Positions 50,843 through 58,440 of a stretch of 64,000 bases of DNA are shown here, piece after piece (positions within the stretch are counted from its first letter, which is position 1; each line of letters starts with the position of its first letter). The position numbers and the translations under genes were made by a program. This DNA comes from Oscillospiraceae bacterium (GTDB lineage: Bacteria > Bacillota > Clostridia > Oscillospirales > Ruminococcaceae). The stretch lies in NCBI GenBank assembly GCA_012729855.1, contig JAAYCI010000085.1, positions 1 through 64,000 on the forward strand, written 5' to 3'. The notes beneath the pieces were generated by a model, which saw nothing but the letters and a program-made list of their open reading frames with translations, did no database searches and was not told the DNA's origin.

Positions 50843-52153
50843 TTACCGCGCCCTGCCGGATTTTTTCTTTGTACCCTTCGCCGCTCGGCTGGCCGCGTTT
50901 TGGGCCTTCTTGTTCATGCCCTTGAAGTTGGGGTAATGCGCATTGGCCGGGGCCGGGGTTTGCTCCGGCTCCTTTGTCAAGCCTGTAAACAGTCCATCCA
51001 GTTTGGCGGCTTGCTCATGGGCCGTGCTGTCGAACACATGGGAATAGATTTGCAGGGTGGTTTTCACATCGGCATGGCCGAGGATTTCCGACACCACCTT
51101 GGGCGGCACTTCCTTTTCCAGCATCCGGGTGGCATAAGTATGTCTGAATGTATGGATTCCGAATTTGTCAAGGCCGTATGTCTCGTTGATTTTATCCAGC
51201 TCGGTCTGAATGCGGCGCGGCTCCACCCATGAACCCACCGTGGAGCAGAACACAAGATTGCCATTGTTCCACGCTGAACCGGCCTCCCGCTTCATGGCCT
51301 CCTGCTCCTGTTTGTGCGCTTTCAACACCGGGGCAAAGCTCGGCAGTATAGGCACCTTGCGCGCCCCTGCGTCCGACTTCGGCTCCCCCTCCTGCAAGCT
51401 GGTTTTCTTGGTGTCCATATCCATGATGCGCACCACATTGCGCTTGACGGTTATCTGCATCTTTTTGAAATCGATGCAATCCCATGTGAGGGCGATAATC
51501 TCGCCCCGGCGCATACCTGTGGCAAGCGCGAACACGAACAACGTCTCAAATCGGTTGCCTTTTACGGCCTCCATAAATTGAAGCTGTTCTTCTTCGCTCA
51601 ACACCCGGATTGGCTTTTGCTTGATGGAGGGGGTTTTCACGCCTTTACAAGGGTTTGTTGTCACAAGCGGCGGGGTCTGCTCCATCGCCGCCGTGTAGGC
51701 GCTGCTGATGATGTTTTTCAGCTTGTTCAGCGTCCACGGCATGAAGCTCTCTTTCTTTTGCAGCTTGTTAATCATGGCCTGTATGTCCACGCTGCGTATC
51801 TGCTGCAAGTACAGCCCGCCCAGCGCCGGCTTGATGTGCTTTTCGATGTTGCGGTAGTAACAGTCCAGCGTCGAGGGGCGCACCGCATGGGGCAGTATTT
51901 CGCTCTGCCACACGTCCAGCCATTCGCTGAAAAGATAGTTGTTTTGAGGGACGTAGTCCGGGTCGGCGGCCAGTTCCTTCTCCCGCTCGATTTTGTCAAT
52001 CAGCTTGTCCAGCTTGTCCTTCGCAATCGCGTGGGTTTTGCCGCTGACCTGGCGGTACACCCGCTTGCCGCTGGCGTCCCGATAGTTGACGCGGCCCTCC
52101 CAACTGCCATTGGGCAGTTTTCTCAAAAAGCCCTCGCCCCTGTCTCTAGCCAT
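50843..52153 (-). CDS. Tyrosine-family site-specific integrase
   Basis: This 436-aa recombinase has an N-terminal arm-binding domain (GEGFLRKLPNGSWEGRVNY), a SAM-like core-binding domain (about 75-165), and a catalytic domain with Arg in ATGMRRGEI, HTFRHTYATRML, GHADVKTT and the Tyr nucleophile in QIYSHVF. All key residues are present, so it may be active. A basic tail rich in Lys and Arg ends the protein. It is transcribed toward tRNA-Thr 100 bases away and overlaps the excisionase gene by 8 bases, a normal integrative-element end. Confidence 0.95.
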   Translation of the reverse strand: MARDRGEGFLRKLPNGSWEGRVNYRDASGKRVYRQVSGKTHAIAKDKLDKLIDKIEREKELAADPDYVPQNNYLFSEWLDVWQSEILPHAVRPSTLDCYYRNIEKHIKPALGGLYLQQIRSVDIQAMINKLQKKESFMPWTLNKLKNIISSAYTAAMEQTPPLVTTNPCKGVKTPSIKQKPIRVLSEEEQLQFMEAVKGNRFETLFVFALATGMRRGEIIALTWDCIDFKKMQITVKRNVVRIMDMDTKKTSLQEGEPKSDAGARKVPILPSFAPVLKAHKQEQEAMKREAGSAWNNGNLVFCSTVGSWVEPRRIQTELDKINETYGLDKFGIHTFRHTYATRMLEKEVPPKVVSEILGHADVKTTLQIYSHVFDSTAHEQAAKLDGLFTGLTKEPEQTPAPANAHYPNFKGMNKKAQNAASRAAKGTKKKSGRAR

Positions 52154-52358
52154 TGGCGGCGTCCCCCCTCCCGGCCTGCTCGCTCACCCAGGCATGGAAC
52201 AGGTCGGTGGGTATGACGATGCGCGCCCCCACGCGGATAGCGGGAAAACCCTCTTGCCGAATGAGGTTGTAGGCGCTGTTGCGGCCAATACCCAAAAGCC
52301 GCTGTATATCTTCAACCCGGTAGGAAACCGGCTGTTTCATCGTTATGGATTCCTGCAT
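52146..52358 (-). CDS. Excisionase-type helix-turn-helix protein
   Basis: This 70-aa protein has a MerR-like winged helix pattern, SYRVEDIQRLLGIGRNSAYN then GFPAIRVGARIVIPTDLFHAW, typical of Tn916/phage excisionases that steer the integrase to excision. ATG 52358 follows AAAGGAG. It overlaps the integrase start, so the two are coexpressed. Confidence 0.85.
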   Translation of the reverse strand: MQESITMKQPVSYRVEDIQRLLGIGRNSAYNLIRQEGFPAIRVGARIVIPTDLFHAWVSEQAGRGDAANG

Positions 52359-52747
52359 AACACTCCTTTACTCAAACGGGAATCCACGCCCGATAAAGGT
52401 TTATCCGGCGTTTTCCCGAATAAACAGATGGTCATGGCTTATCTTTTGGCAACTGGTCGTGGCGCCACATGCTCTCGCATCCCCCTAAACGCGGGCTGCC
52501 CCAGGCTGTAAGGCCGGCAAGGCAGGTGTATCATTATCGGGTTCCGTTTCGCTTTTCAAAGGGGCACCACTCCCTCTTGCTTGCGGGTGGATATCGCTCC
52601 CACACAGCCCCATTCACCCCCTTTGGCCGTGTGATCGTGGCGTACCTGCAAGCTGGCTTTTCCCGCGCACAGCGCGGGCAGCAAACCCAACGTAAAAGAC
52701 AAGCCTATTCGATTTTCAATGTCCCATGAGGGGCTTTTTTTCGTCCC
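52359..52747. other. Gap in the integrative element with one doubtful ORF
   Basis: An 86-codon plus-strand frame at 52469-52729 contains HSLLLAGGYRSHTAPFTPFG and ends AYSIFNVP, but it lacks a ribosome binding site and is Arg/His/Pro-rich. I think it is non-coding sequence of the element rather than a gene. No terminator or RNA gene was recognised. Confidence 0.3.
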
Positions 52748-53266
52748 TCATATTAAAGGACACAAATCGTCGAAAAGTTGACCATCCGAAAAAAGTTGAC
52801 TATCTGCAAGCAATTTTTTGAGATTTTTTCGCGCCCGTTTTAGAATGTGGCTCACTGCGGATTTGCTGGTTCCCTCATGCTCTGCAATCTCCCGCATGGT
52901 GTAGCCGGTGAAATAGTAGGCCCGGATAACGCGCTGCTGGGTTTTCGTCAAGGTGGCAATTGCTTCTTGCAAGGCGGCGTTGCGCTCCCGCTCCAGCAAC
53001 TTGCTCACTGTGCCGCCGCCCTGCGGCGCCAAGCGCAATTCCGTTTCACCCTCAACATATCCGCCGGGAACAAGGTTGCGCCGGTCTACCCGGCCCTGTG
53101 CTTTCAAACGATTGTCGTCCTTCTTGAGAAAAGCCGCCACATCCTTGCTCACAGAAACATGGATCACTTGCCCGTTGAAAAGCGTGTATTCAACGTCTAC
53201 CAGTTTGTTGCCCAAACGCAAACCCCCGTAATCATATTTGGCTTTTGCGACGTTTGATTTCCCCAA
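52748..53266 (-). CDS. Sigma-70-like regulator of an integrative element (region 4 HTH)
   Basis: This 172-aa protein has a divergent N-terminal half with beta-rich segments and a C-terminal region 4-like helix-turn-helix: ALQEAIATLTKTQQRVIRAY, then FTGYTMREIAEHEGTSKSAV and a basic helix. It has no region 2, so it is not a full sigma factor. Such proteins occur in Tn916/Tn1549-type elements as regulators. The start is TTG at 53266, with GGGAGG upstream. The 90 bases upstream hold nothing recognisable. Confidence 0.75.
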   Translation of the reverse strand: MGKSNVAKAKYDYGGLRLGNKLVDVEYTLFNGQVIHVSVSKDVAAFLKKDDNRLKAQGRVDRRNLVPGGYVEGETELRLAPQGGGTVSKLLERERNAALQEAIATLTKTQQRVIRAYYFTGYTMREIAEHEGTSKSAVSHILKRARKNLKKLLADSQLFSDGQLFDDLCPLI

Positions 53267-53358
53267 AACCTCCCTTTGGCAGATTTATCGCAACGCCATA
53301 ATGGGGATTCTAAACGCAAAATCTTTTGTAACGGTTATGATTTACGGCTTTGAATTCG

Positions 53359-53847
53359 TCATCTGCATGGCAGAATGGTGATGTGCAGGATATAAGTGTA
53401 GGTGGTGGTGTCGGTTTCTTCATCGTAATGCTCGATTTCCTCGATGCGATGGGAAAGTTCGGTCATGTCCCAAAACACGGCGCGGATGCGCTCAGCCTTG
53501 TCGGCGTCGATGGTCACAACATCGGCGGCGTTTTCGTCAAACAGCACGGTTTTCACAGCGAACACGGCCAAAATATCCTTCCAGTTGTTGCCGCGCTTGC
53601 CCTCATAGTGAACCTGCAACTCGTCCCACTCGTTTGTATTCTGAATTTCCTTCACGCGGGCGTTAAAATCCTCGGCCAACTCGCGGATGACGACGGAGAT
53701 GGGCGCGACGCCCTGCCCGGTGTCCTCTTTGGAAAAGAACAGGCCGAAAGGGGACGCGATCATCATGGCGATGGCGGCAAAAGCAATGAGAACCACCACA
53801 AATGGGCCAGCCGCCGACGCTATCATGGCAAGCACCTTCACAACCAC
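53359..53847 (-). pseudogene. Truncated CD1108-family mobile element protein
   Basis: The 162 codons match the N-terminal part of CD1108-type proteins of conjugative elements: a membrane segment (about residues 12-36), FGLFFSKEDTGQG, VVIRELAEDF, ILAVFAVKT, VFWDMTELS and TTYTYILHIT. Normal members continue for several hundred residues with a peptidoglycan-hydrolase domain. Here the frame ends ITILPCR and stops, and the usual N-terminal basic stretch is lost where a hairpin-rich repeat abuts the gene. It is a fragment, probably without function. Confidence 0.65.
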
Positions 53848-53854
53848 CCGGGCA

Positions 53855-54008
53855 AACGGTTTTCAAGACGGCAGGCGAAGCCTGCCAGCACACCCTGCGG
53901 GTGTGCGTTTGACTATATAACGGCAACCAAACCGCCCTTCGGGCAGTTCCGCGCGATTCTCTCGCGCGGCTTCAAAGCCGTCTCGGTTTTGAAGTGGTTT
54001 TAGTATAC
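53855..54008. repeat. Hairpin-rich MITE-like repeat, copy A (truncated)
   Basis: About 154 bases match copy B at 56147-56300 in inverse orientation at roughly 93-95% identity. It contains a row of short palindromes: GGCAGGC/GCCTGCC, CACACCC/GGGTGTG, ACCGCCC/GGGCAGT, CGCGCGA/TCGCGCG and CTTCAAA/TTTGAAG. It lacks the outer end present in copy B, where it meets the truncated CD1108 gene. Confidence 0.8.
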
Positions 54009-54092
54009 ATGGAGGCAGGGGCGGGTTTTATGGCATGGTAGCTTTTGCCAGCCCTGGGCGCCGGCAAGGCCACTGGCGCACATCATAAAAAA

Positions 54093-54114
54093 CCCCCGCG
54101 CAAAAGCGCGGGGG
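54093..54114 (-). terminator. Flagellin terminator
   Basis: CCCCCGCGC and GCGCGGGGG form a 9-bp stem with a four-base loop, followed on the minus strand by TTTTTTATG. Confidence 0.88.
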
Positions 54115-54239
54115 CTAAGTACGCGGGGGCTTTTTCTGCCATTATGCTGCCAGCCTGGTGGGCCCTGAGCCGGCGGCGAAGGCTGAAAGTTTTATGAGGG
54201 TTCGGGCCATGCCCGTTCTCATGAAACCGCTGGTAGTGC

Positions 54240-55880
54240 TTAGCGGAGCAGCTGCAGCACGTTCTGCGGCTGCTGGTTGGCCTGTGCCAGCATGGCCTGG
54301 GCGGCCTGGCTCAGCACGTTGTTCTTGGTGAACGCCATCATTTCCTTCGCCATGTCCACGTCGCGGATACGGCTCTCGGCAGCGGTTATGTTCTCGCTGG
54401 TCACGTTCAGGTTGTTGATGGTGTACTCCAGGCGGTTCTGCAGGGCGCCCAGGTTGCCGCGGTTCACGGAAACCTTCTCAATGGCGGCGTTGATGCGGTC
54501 CAGGGCGCGGGAAGCGCTTTCCTGGGTGGCCATGGAGATGTTCTTGATGCCCAGGCCGGCGGAGCTCATGTCGTCCACGCTCACGGTAATCTTGTTGAAA
54601 GCGGCGGCGGTGTCGCCCACCTGCATGGTCAGGCCGTTGCCCTCGCTCTTTGCTTCCAGCAGGATTCTGGTGTTGGCCACGTCGGCTTTAAGAGCCAAAC
54701 CGGTCTTGTTGTTAATGTCGGCCGCAATATGGCTCAGGTCGGTGGCAGCCACATTGGCGCCCGCGATGCTGATGATGTTGACGCCGTCGTTTTCCAACTG
54801 GGCAACCGCATTGGCATAGGTGTCGTCGCCCAACGCGTTGGCATTTACCAGAACAAACTTCTCGCCGTTTACTTCAAAAGTGGCCAGTTCTTCATTGGAA
54901 ACGTTGTTGGTCACTGCGAAGGGAATCAAATCGCCCATGGAAATGTAGCGCTCGGCGTCTTTGGCAACTACGGAAGTGGCGTCGGTGGTGCCGGCCGCAT
55001 TCTGGGCAAGAGTTTCCGCTACTCCACCATTTTTCCGCAACTCAATGCCCTTGACAGCCGGGGCGGCGGTGCCGGTTTCGCGGCTGGTGAGGGTAATGCC
55101 GGTGTTGCCGGTGTGGGTTTTGATAATGAAGTCGTCCTGCAGCTTGGTCTTGCGCAGCTGGGCCTCCATGGCCTTGCCAAAGTCTACGTCCGTCACTGTG
55201 GCGGCACTGGCGGAGTTGGCCGCGGTGGAAAGTGCGTGCACGGTGCCGTCGCTTGAAACCATGGTCTTGCCATCTTTGCTGATGGTGAAGGTCTCGGTGA
55301 AGCTGTCACCGTTCTGCAAGCTGACGGTGAACTCATACTTATCCCCGGCCACTGCATCGTTAACAGTGGTAAAGGCGGAGAAAGCGTATTGGCCGGCAAT
55401 GGCGGCATCCTCACCGGTACGGACGCCTTCTGTCGTGATGCTCTTCGGGGTGGTGGTGGACAGGCTGCCGTCCAGCAAGGCGATGCCGTTAAAGTTGGTG
55501 GCCTTGGAGATGCGGTCGATCTCGTCCTTCAGGGCCTGGGTCTCGGCTTCAATCTTCTGGCGGTCGGAAGCCTGGATGGTGCCGTTGGCGCTCTGGGTAG
55601 CCAGCTCGACCATACGGTTCAGCATGCCGTGCACTTCCTGCAGCGCGCCCTCAGCGGTTTGAATGAGGCTGGCGCCGTCCTGGGCGTTCATAACAGCACG
55701 GTTCAGGCCGGTGATCTGAGCACGCATTTTTTCGGAAATCGCAAGGCCGGCAGCGTCGTCAGCCGCACGGTTGATGCGATAGCCGCTGGACAGTTTTTCC
55801 AGGTTCTTGCTGAGGTTGGTGTTGTTGATGCCCAGCTGACGATGCGAGTTGATCGCCATAATGTTGTGTTGGATAATCAT
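54240..55880 (-). CDS. Flagellin
   Basis: This 546-aa protein has the conserved D0/D1 N-terminus (IIQHNIMAINSHRQL, NLSKNLEKLSSGYRINRAAD, DAAGLAISEKMRAQI) and C-terminus (NVTSENITAAESRIRDVDMA, ending PQNVLQLLR). The middle (about 150-430) is the variable surface-exposed region and is longer than in minimal 280-aa flagellins. It polymerises into the flagellar filament after type III export. ATG 55880 follows GGGAGG. A sigma-28 promoter precedes it and a terminator follows. No other flagellar gene is in the window, so it is a separately placed unit between two inverted repeats. Confidence 0.96.
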   Translation of the reverse strand: MIIQHNIMAINSHRQLGINNTNLSKNLEKLSSGYRINRAADDAAGLAISEKMRAQITGLNRAVMNAQDGASLIQTAEGALQEVHGMLNRMVELATQSANGTIQASDRQKIEAETQALKDEIDRISKATNFNGIALLDGSLSTTTPKSITTEGVRTGEDAAIAGQYAFSAFTTVNDAVAGDKYEFTVSLQNGDSFTETFTISKDGKTMVSSDGTVHALSTAANSASAATVTDVDFGKAMEAQLRKTKLQDDFIIKTHTGNTGITLTSRETGTAAPAVKGIELRKNGGVAETLAQNAAGTTDATSVVAKDAERYISMGDLIPFAVTNNVSNEELATFEVNGEKFVLVNANALGDDTYANAVAQLENDGVNIISIAGANVAATDLSHIAADINNKTGLALKADVANTRILLEAKSEGNGLTMQVGDTAAAFNKITVSVDDMSSAGLGIKNISMATQESASRALDRINAAIEKVSVNRGNLGALQNRLEYTINNLNVTSENITAAESRIRDVDMAKEMMAFTKNNVLSQAAQAMLAQANQQPQNVLQLLR

Positions 55881-56014
55881 CTGTAAATCCTCCCTAATTA
55901 ATTGCTCCGGTGGCGTCTTGCCCCGGTTTTTATGCTAACCCGGTCTCAAGCGGGCCCTGCCTGCGCCCGGGTTCACATCCATTTTGTAGTGCCCGTTTGG
56001 GCCGTACACCTGAT

Positions 56015-56040
56015 ATATCGGCTGCCGTGCAGAAAACTTA
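56015..56040 (-). promoter_or_regulatory. Sigma-28 (SigD/FliA) promoter of flagellin
   Basis: On the minus strand TAAGTTTT, ten bases, then GCCGATAT closely match the sigma-28 consensus TAAAGTTT-N11-GCCGATAA. It lies 135 bases upstream of the flagellin start codon, giving a leader of about 125 bases. Confidence 0.8.
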
Positions 56041-56146
56041 ACCCCTTTTTGTAGGTGAATGGCGGTCAAATTTTGTTTTTTTACCCCGGCGGCAAAGACC
56101 GTATTGCCCGGCGCCCGGCGGGGTTTCGCCCAAACCCTATTACAAT

Positions 56147-56330
56147 AGTATACTAAAACCACTTCAAAACCGATACGGTTTTGAAGCCGCGCGAGAGAAT
56201 CGCGCGGGACCGCCCGAAGGGCGGTTTGGTTACCGTTTATAGTCAAACGCACACCCGCAGGGTGTGCTGGCAGGCTTTGCCTGCCGTCTTGAAAACCGTT
56301 TCGGTTTTCAAGTGGTTTGACTATATATAA
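56147..56330. repeat. Hairpin-rich MITE-like repeat, copy B (complete)
   Basis: The unit is about 184 bases with imperfect terminal inverted repeats: TATACTAAAACCACTTC at the left and, inverted, TATAGTCAAACCACTTG at the right. The interior is a chain of five or six short stem-loops. It carries no gene. Size, ends and TA-rich borders suggest a non-autonomous transposable element, with copy A as an inverted relative across flagellin. Confidence 0.7.
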
Positions 56331-56332
56331 AA

Positions 56333-56360
56333 GCCGGGGCAAGCACGCAGCTGCCCCGGC
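56333..56360 (-). terminator. Terminator after the OadA/5S-like gene
   Basis: GCCGGGGCA and TGCCCCGGC form a 9-bp stem, followed on the minus strand by TTTTATATA. Confidence 0.85.
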
Positions 56361-56370
56361 AGGGCTGGGT

Positions 56371-57771
56371 TTATACAGGCAGGGCTTTGGCGGCGTAGTC
56401 CACATGCTGGCCGTCCACACCCTGCAGTTTTTCGTTGCGCTTTTCAAAAAACTTGGGCGCCACCTGCGGGAACATGGCGTAGGTCAGCACGTCCTCCGGC
56501 TGCCTGGCCCATTTTTCAGCCTCTTTTGTCAGCTTGTCCAGCTCGGGCGCTATCTTGTCGGCCGGGCGGTAGGTGATAGGCGCGTCGTCGCCCAAAATCT
56601 TTTTGCTGAACGCGGGGTCGATGGGGGCGGGGGTTTTGCCGTAGTCGCCGTGCACCATGGCGCGGAACTCTTTGGTCACCATCTTGTACGGCTCGCCGGT
56701 AATCACGTTGAACACCGCCTGGCTGCCCACGATTTGGCTGGTGGGGGTAACCAGCGGCGGGTAGCCGCTGTCCTTGCGCACGCGGGGAATCTCGTTCAGC
56801 ACGTCCTCCAGCTGGTCGCCCTTGCCGGCCTCTTTCAGCTGGTTCAGCAGGTTGCTCAGCATGCCGCCGGGCACCTGGTACAGCAAGGTGTTGGCATCCA
56901 CGCCCAGCATTTTGGGGTCCAGCTGGCCGCTGGCCAGGTATTTTTCGCGCAATTTGGCAAAATGGGCGCGCACAATATCCAGCTTGTTCAGGTCCAGCCC
57001 GGTGTCATACTCGGTGCCGCGCAGTGCGGCCACCAGGCTTTCGGTGGGCATGTGGCTGGTGCCCAGGGAAAGCGGGCTGATGGCGGTGTCGATGATATCG
57101 GCCCCGGCGCGGATGCCCTCAAAGATGGCCATGGAGGCCATGCCCGAGGTATAGTGGCTGTGGATATCCACCGGGATCTTCACCGAGCTTTTCAGCGCCG
57201 ACACCAGCTCATAGCAGCTTTCGGGTGTCAGCAGGCCGGCCATGTCCTTGATGCACAGCGAGTCGGCGCCCATGTCCTCCAGGGTTTTGGCGTAGGCGGC
57301 AAAGTAGGCGTTGTCGTGCACGGGGCTCAGCGTATAGGAGATACAGCCCTGCACGTGGGCGTTTTCCTTTTTGCTGGCGCGGATGGCCGTTTCCAGGTTG
57401 CGCGGGTCGTTCAGCGCGTCGAAAATGCGCATGATGTCGATGCCGTTGGCCACGCTCTTCTGCACAAAGTATTCCACCACGTCGTCGCCATAGTGGCGGT
57501 AGCCCAGCATGTTCTGCCCGCGGAACAGCATCTGTAGCTTGGTTTTGGGGCACAGCTTGCGGATGATGCGCAGGCGGTCCCAGGGGTCCTCATCCAAAAA
57601 GCGGATGCAGGAATCAAACGTGGCGCCGCCCCAGCACTCCAGCGAGAAGTAGCCCACCTCATCCATGGCGGGCAGAATGGGAATCATTTCCTCGGTGGTC
57701 ATGCGGGTGGCAATAAGGCTCTGGTGGGCGTCGCGCAGGGCGACCTCGGTAATTTTTACGGGATGTGCCAA
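56371..57771 (-). CDS. Biotin-dependent carboxyltransferase subunit (oxaloacetate decarboxylase alpha / transcarboxylase 5S / pyruvate carboxylase B type)
   Basis: This 466-aa protein has a TIM-barrel HMGL-like domain with ITEVALRDAHQSLIATR at the start (metal and substrate Asp), LECWGGATFDSC, MLFRGQN, CIKDMAGLL with the carbamylation-type Lys, and IHSHYTSGMA with metal-binding His. The conserved carboxylase domain (PGGMLSNL) follows. It moves carboxyl between biotin and pyruvate/oxaloacetate. There is no attached biotin domain; the neighbouring small gene supplies it. The start is TTG at 57771, with GAGGTGAT upstream. No membrane decarboxylase beta subunit is present, so a soluble transcarboxylase role is as likely as a sodium pump. 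Confidence 0.85.
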   Translation of the reverse strand: MAHPVKITEVALRDAHQSLIATRMTTEEMIPILPAMDEVGYFSLECWGGATFDSCIRFLDEDPWDRLRIIRKLCPKTKLQMLFRGQNMLGYRHYGDDVVEYFVQKSVANGIDIMRIFDALNDPRNLETAIRASKKENAHVQGCISYTLSPVHDNAYFAAYAKTLEDMGADSLCIKDMAGLLTPESCYELVSALKSSVKIPVDIHSHYTSGMASMAIFEGIRAGADIIDTAISPLSLGTSHMPTESLVAALRGTEYDTGLDLNKLDIVRAHFAKLREKYLASGQLDPKMLGVDANTLLYQVPGGMLSNLLNQLKEAGKGDQLEDVLNEIPRVRKDSGYPPLVTPTSQIVGSQAVFNVITGEPYKMVTKEFRAMVHGDYGKTPAPIDPAFSKKILGDDAPITYRPADKIAPELDKLTKEAEKWARQPEDVLTYAMFPQVAPKFFEKRNEKLQGVDGQHVDYAAKALPV

Positions 57772-57841
57772 TTGATCACCTCGTCTATAAAGGTACCACA
57801 AAGCTGTGATGTTTCTATGTGGTTCAGCGGATGTTCAGGTC

Positions 57842-58005
57842 AGGGCGTGTTGGCATAAAATGGAATGCACGGATTATTGAGGAAATTTTATACACTCCAA
57901 GGCGGACGATTGAGCAGCCCTTTGTGGGTTGTGATTAAGGACAACGCAGGAATGCGTAAAATTTACCAATAAGACGGGTCGTTAGCTTTTATGCTAACAC
58001 GCCCT
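57842..58005. mobile_element. MITE-like element at the end of the biotin carrier gene
   Basis: A 164-base segment is bounded by 19-base terminal inverted repeats, AGGGCGTGTTGGCATAAAA and TTTTATGCTAACACGCCCT, matching at 18 of 19 positions. It has no reading frame. Its last two bases form part of the TAG stop codon of the biotin carrier gene. A shorter match to its end occurs at 36261. The target duplication is unclear. Confidence 0.75.
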
Positions 58006-58387
58006 AGTTCAGCGTCAGGAACACGTCGCCCACGTTGACGGTGTCGCCCTTGGCCACGTTGATGCTGGCCACGGTGCCGTCCTGCGGGGCGACGATCTCG
58101 TTCTCCATCTTCATGGCCTCCAGGATGACAAGGACATCGCCATCCTTCACGGCCTGCCCGGCGGCCACCTTGATGTCCAGCACGTTGCCGGGCATGGGGG
58201 CGGTAACCGGGATGCTGCCGGCGGCAGCGGCGGGCGCGGCGGGCGCCGCCGGGGCGGCAGCCGGTGCAGGCGCCGCGGGGGCGGCAGCAGGGGCCGGTGC
58301 GGCGGCCACAGGCGGTGCGCCCGCGCCGCTTTCCTGCACGGTAACGTCGTAGGGGGTGCCGTTTACGGTGATGGTGTATCTTTTCAT
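58004..58387 (-). CDS. Biotin carboxyl carrier protein (transcarboxylase 1.3S / decarboxylase gamma type)
   Basis: This 127-aa protein has an N-terminal segment (KRYTITVNGTPYDVTVQE), an Ala/Pro hinge at about residues 24-60, and a biotinyl domain with PMPGNVLDIKVAAGQ and the EAMKMEN biotinylation site (central Lys). It carries carboxybiotin between the carboxyltransferase subunits encoded on either side. ATG 58387 follows GGAGG; a slightly longer frame is rejected. The stop codon TAG is formed at the boundary with a MITE-like element. The FLTLN end is a normal biotinyl-domain end. Confidence 0.93.
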   Translation of the reverse strand: MKRYTITVNGTPYDVTVQESGAGAPPVAAAPAPAAAPAAPAPAAAPAAPAAPAAAAGSIPVTAPMPGNVLDIKVAAGQAVKDGDVLVILEAMKMENEIVAPQDGTVASINVAKGDTVNVGDVFLTLN

Positions 58388-58440
58388 GGATGATTCCTCC
58401 AAAACACAATGATGGGGTGGGGCAGGCCGATGCCTGATGG

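Larger units (their letters stand above)
50666..53862. mobile_element. Remnant of a Tn916/Tn1549-type integrative element at tRNA-Thr
   Basis: The run integrase, excisionase, sigma-like factor and truncated CD1108-family gene matches the module found at one end of Tn916/Tn1549-type elements. No relaxase, FtsK-like or VirB4-like gene is present. The CD1108 gene is cut at both ends and abuts a MITE-like repeat at about 53855. The element is therefore decayed and not self-transmissible as seen here. Confidence 0.65.

Noticed and set aside
52469-52729. An 86-codon plus-strand ORF in the integrative element
   Set aside because: No ribosome binding site, unlikely composition, and the neighbouring element genes all run on the minus strand. 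Kept only as a doubtful note.
53855-56300. A promoter-inversion switch for flagellin
   Set aside because: The sigma-28 promoter and the terminator both lie between the inverted repeats, so inversion would not separate promoter from gene. No recombinase gene is next to the segment.
56147-56330. A CRISPR-like array, because of several short palindromes in a row
   Set aside because: The palindromes differ from each other and no repeat-spacer periodicity exists. No cas gene is in the window.
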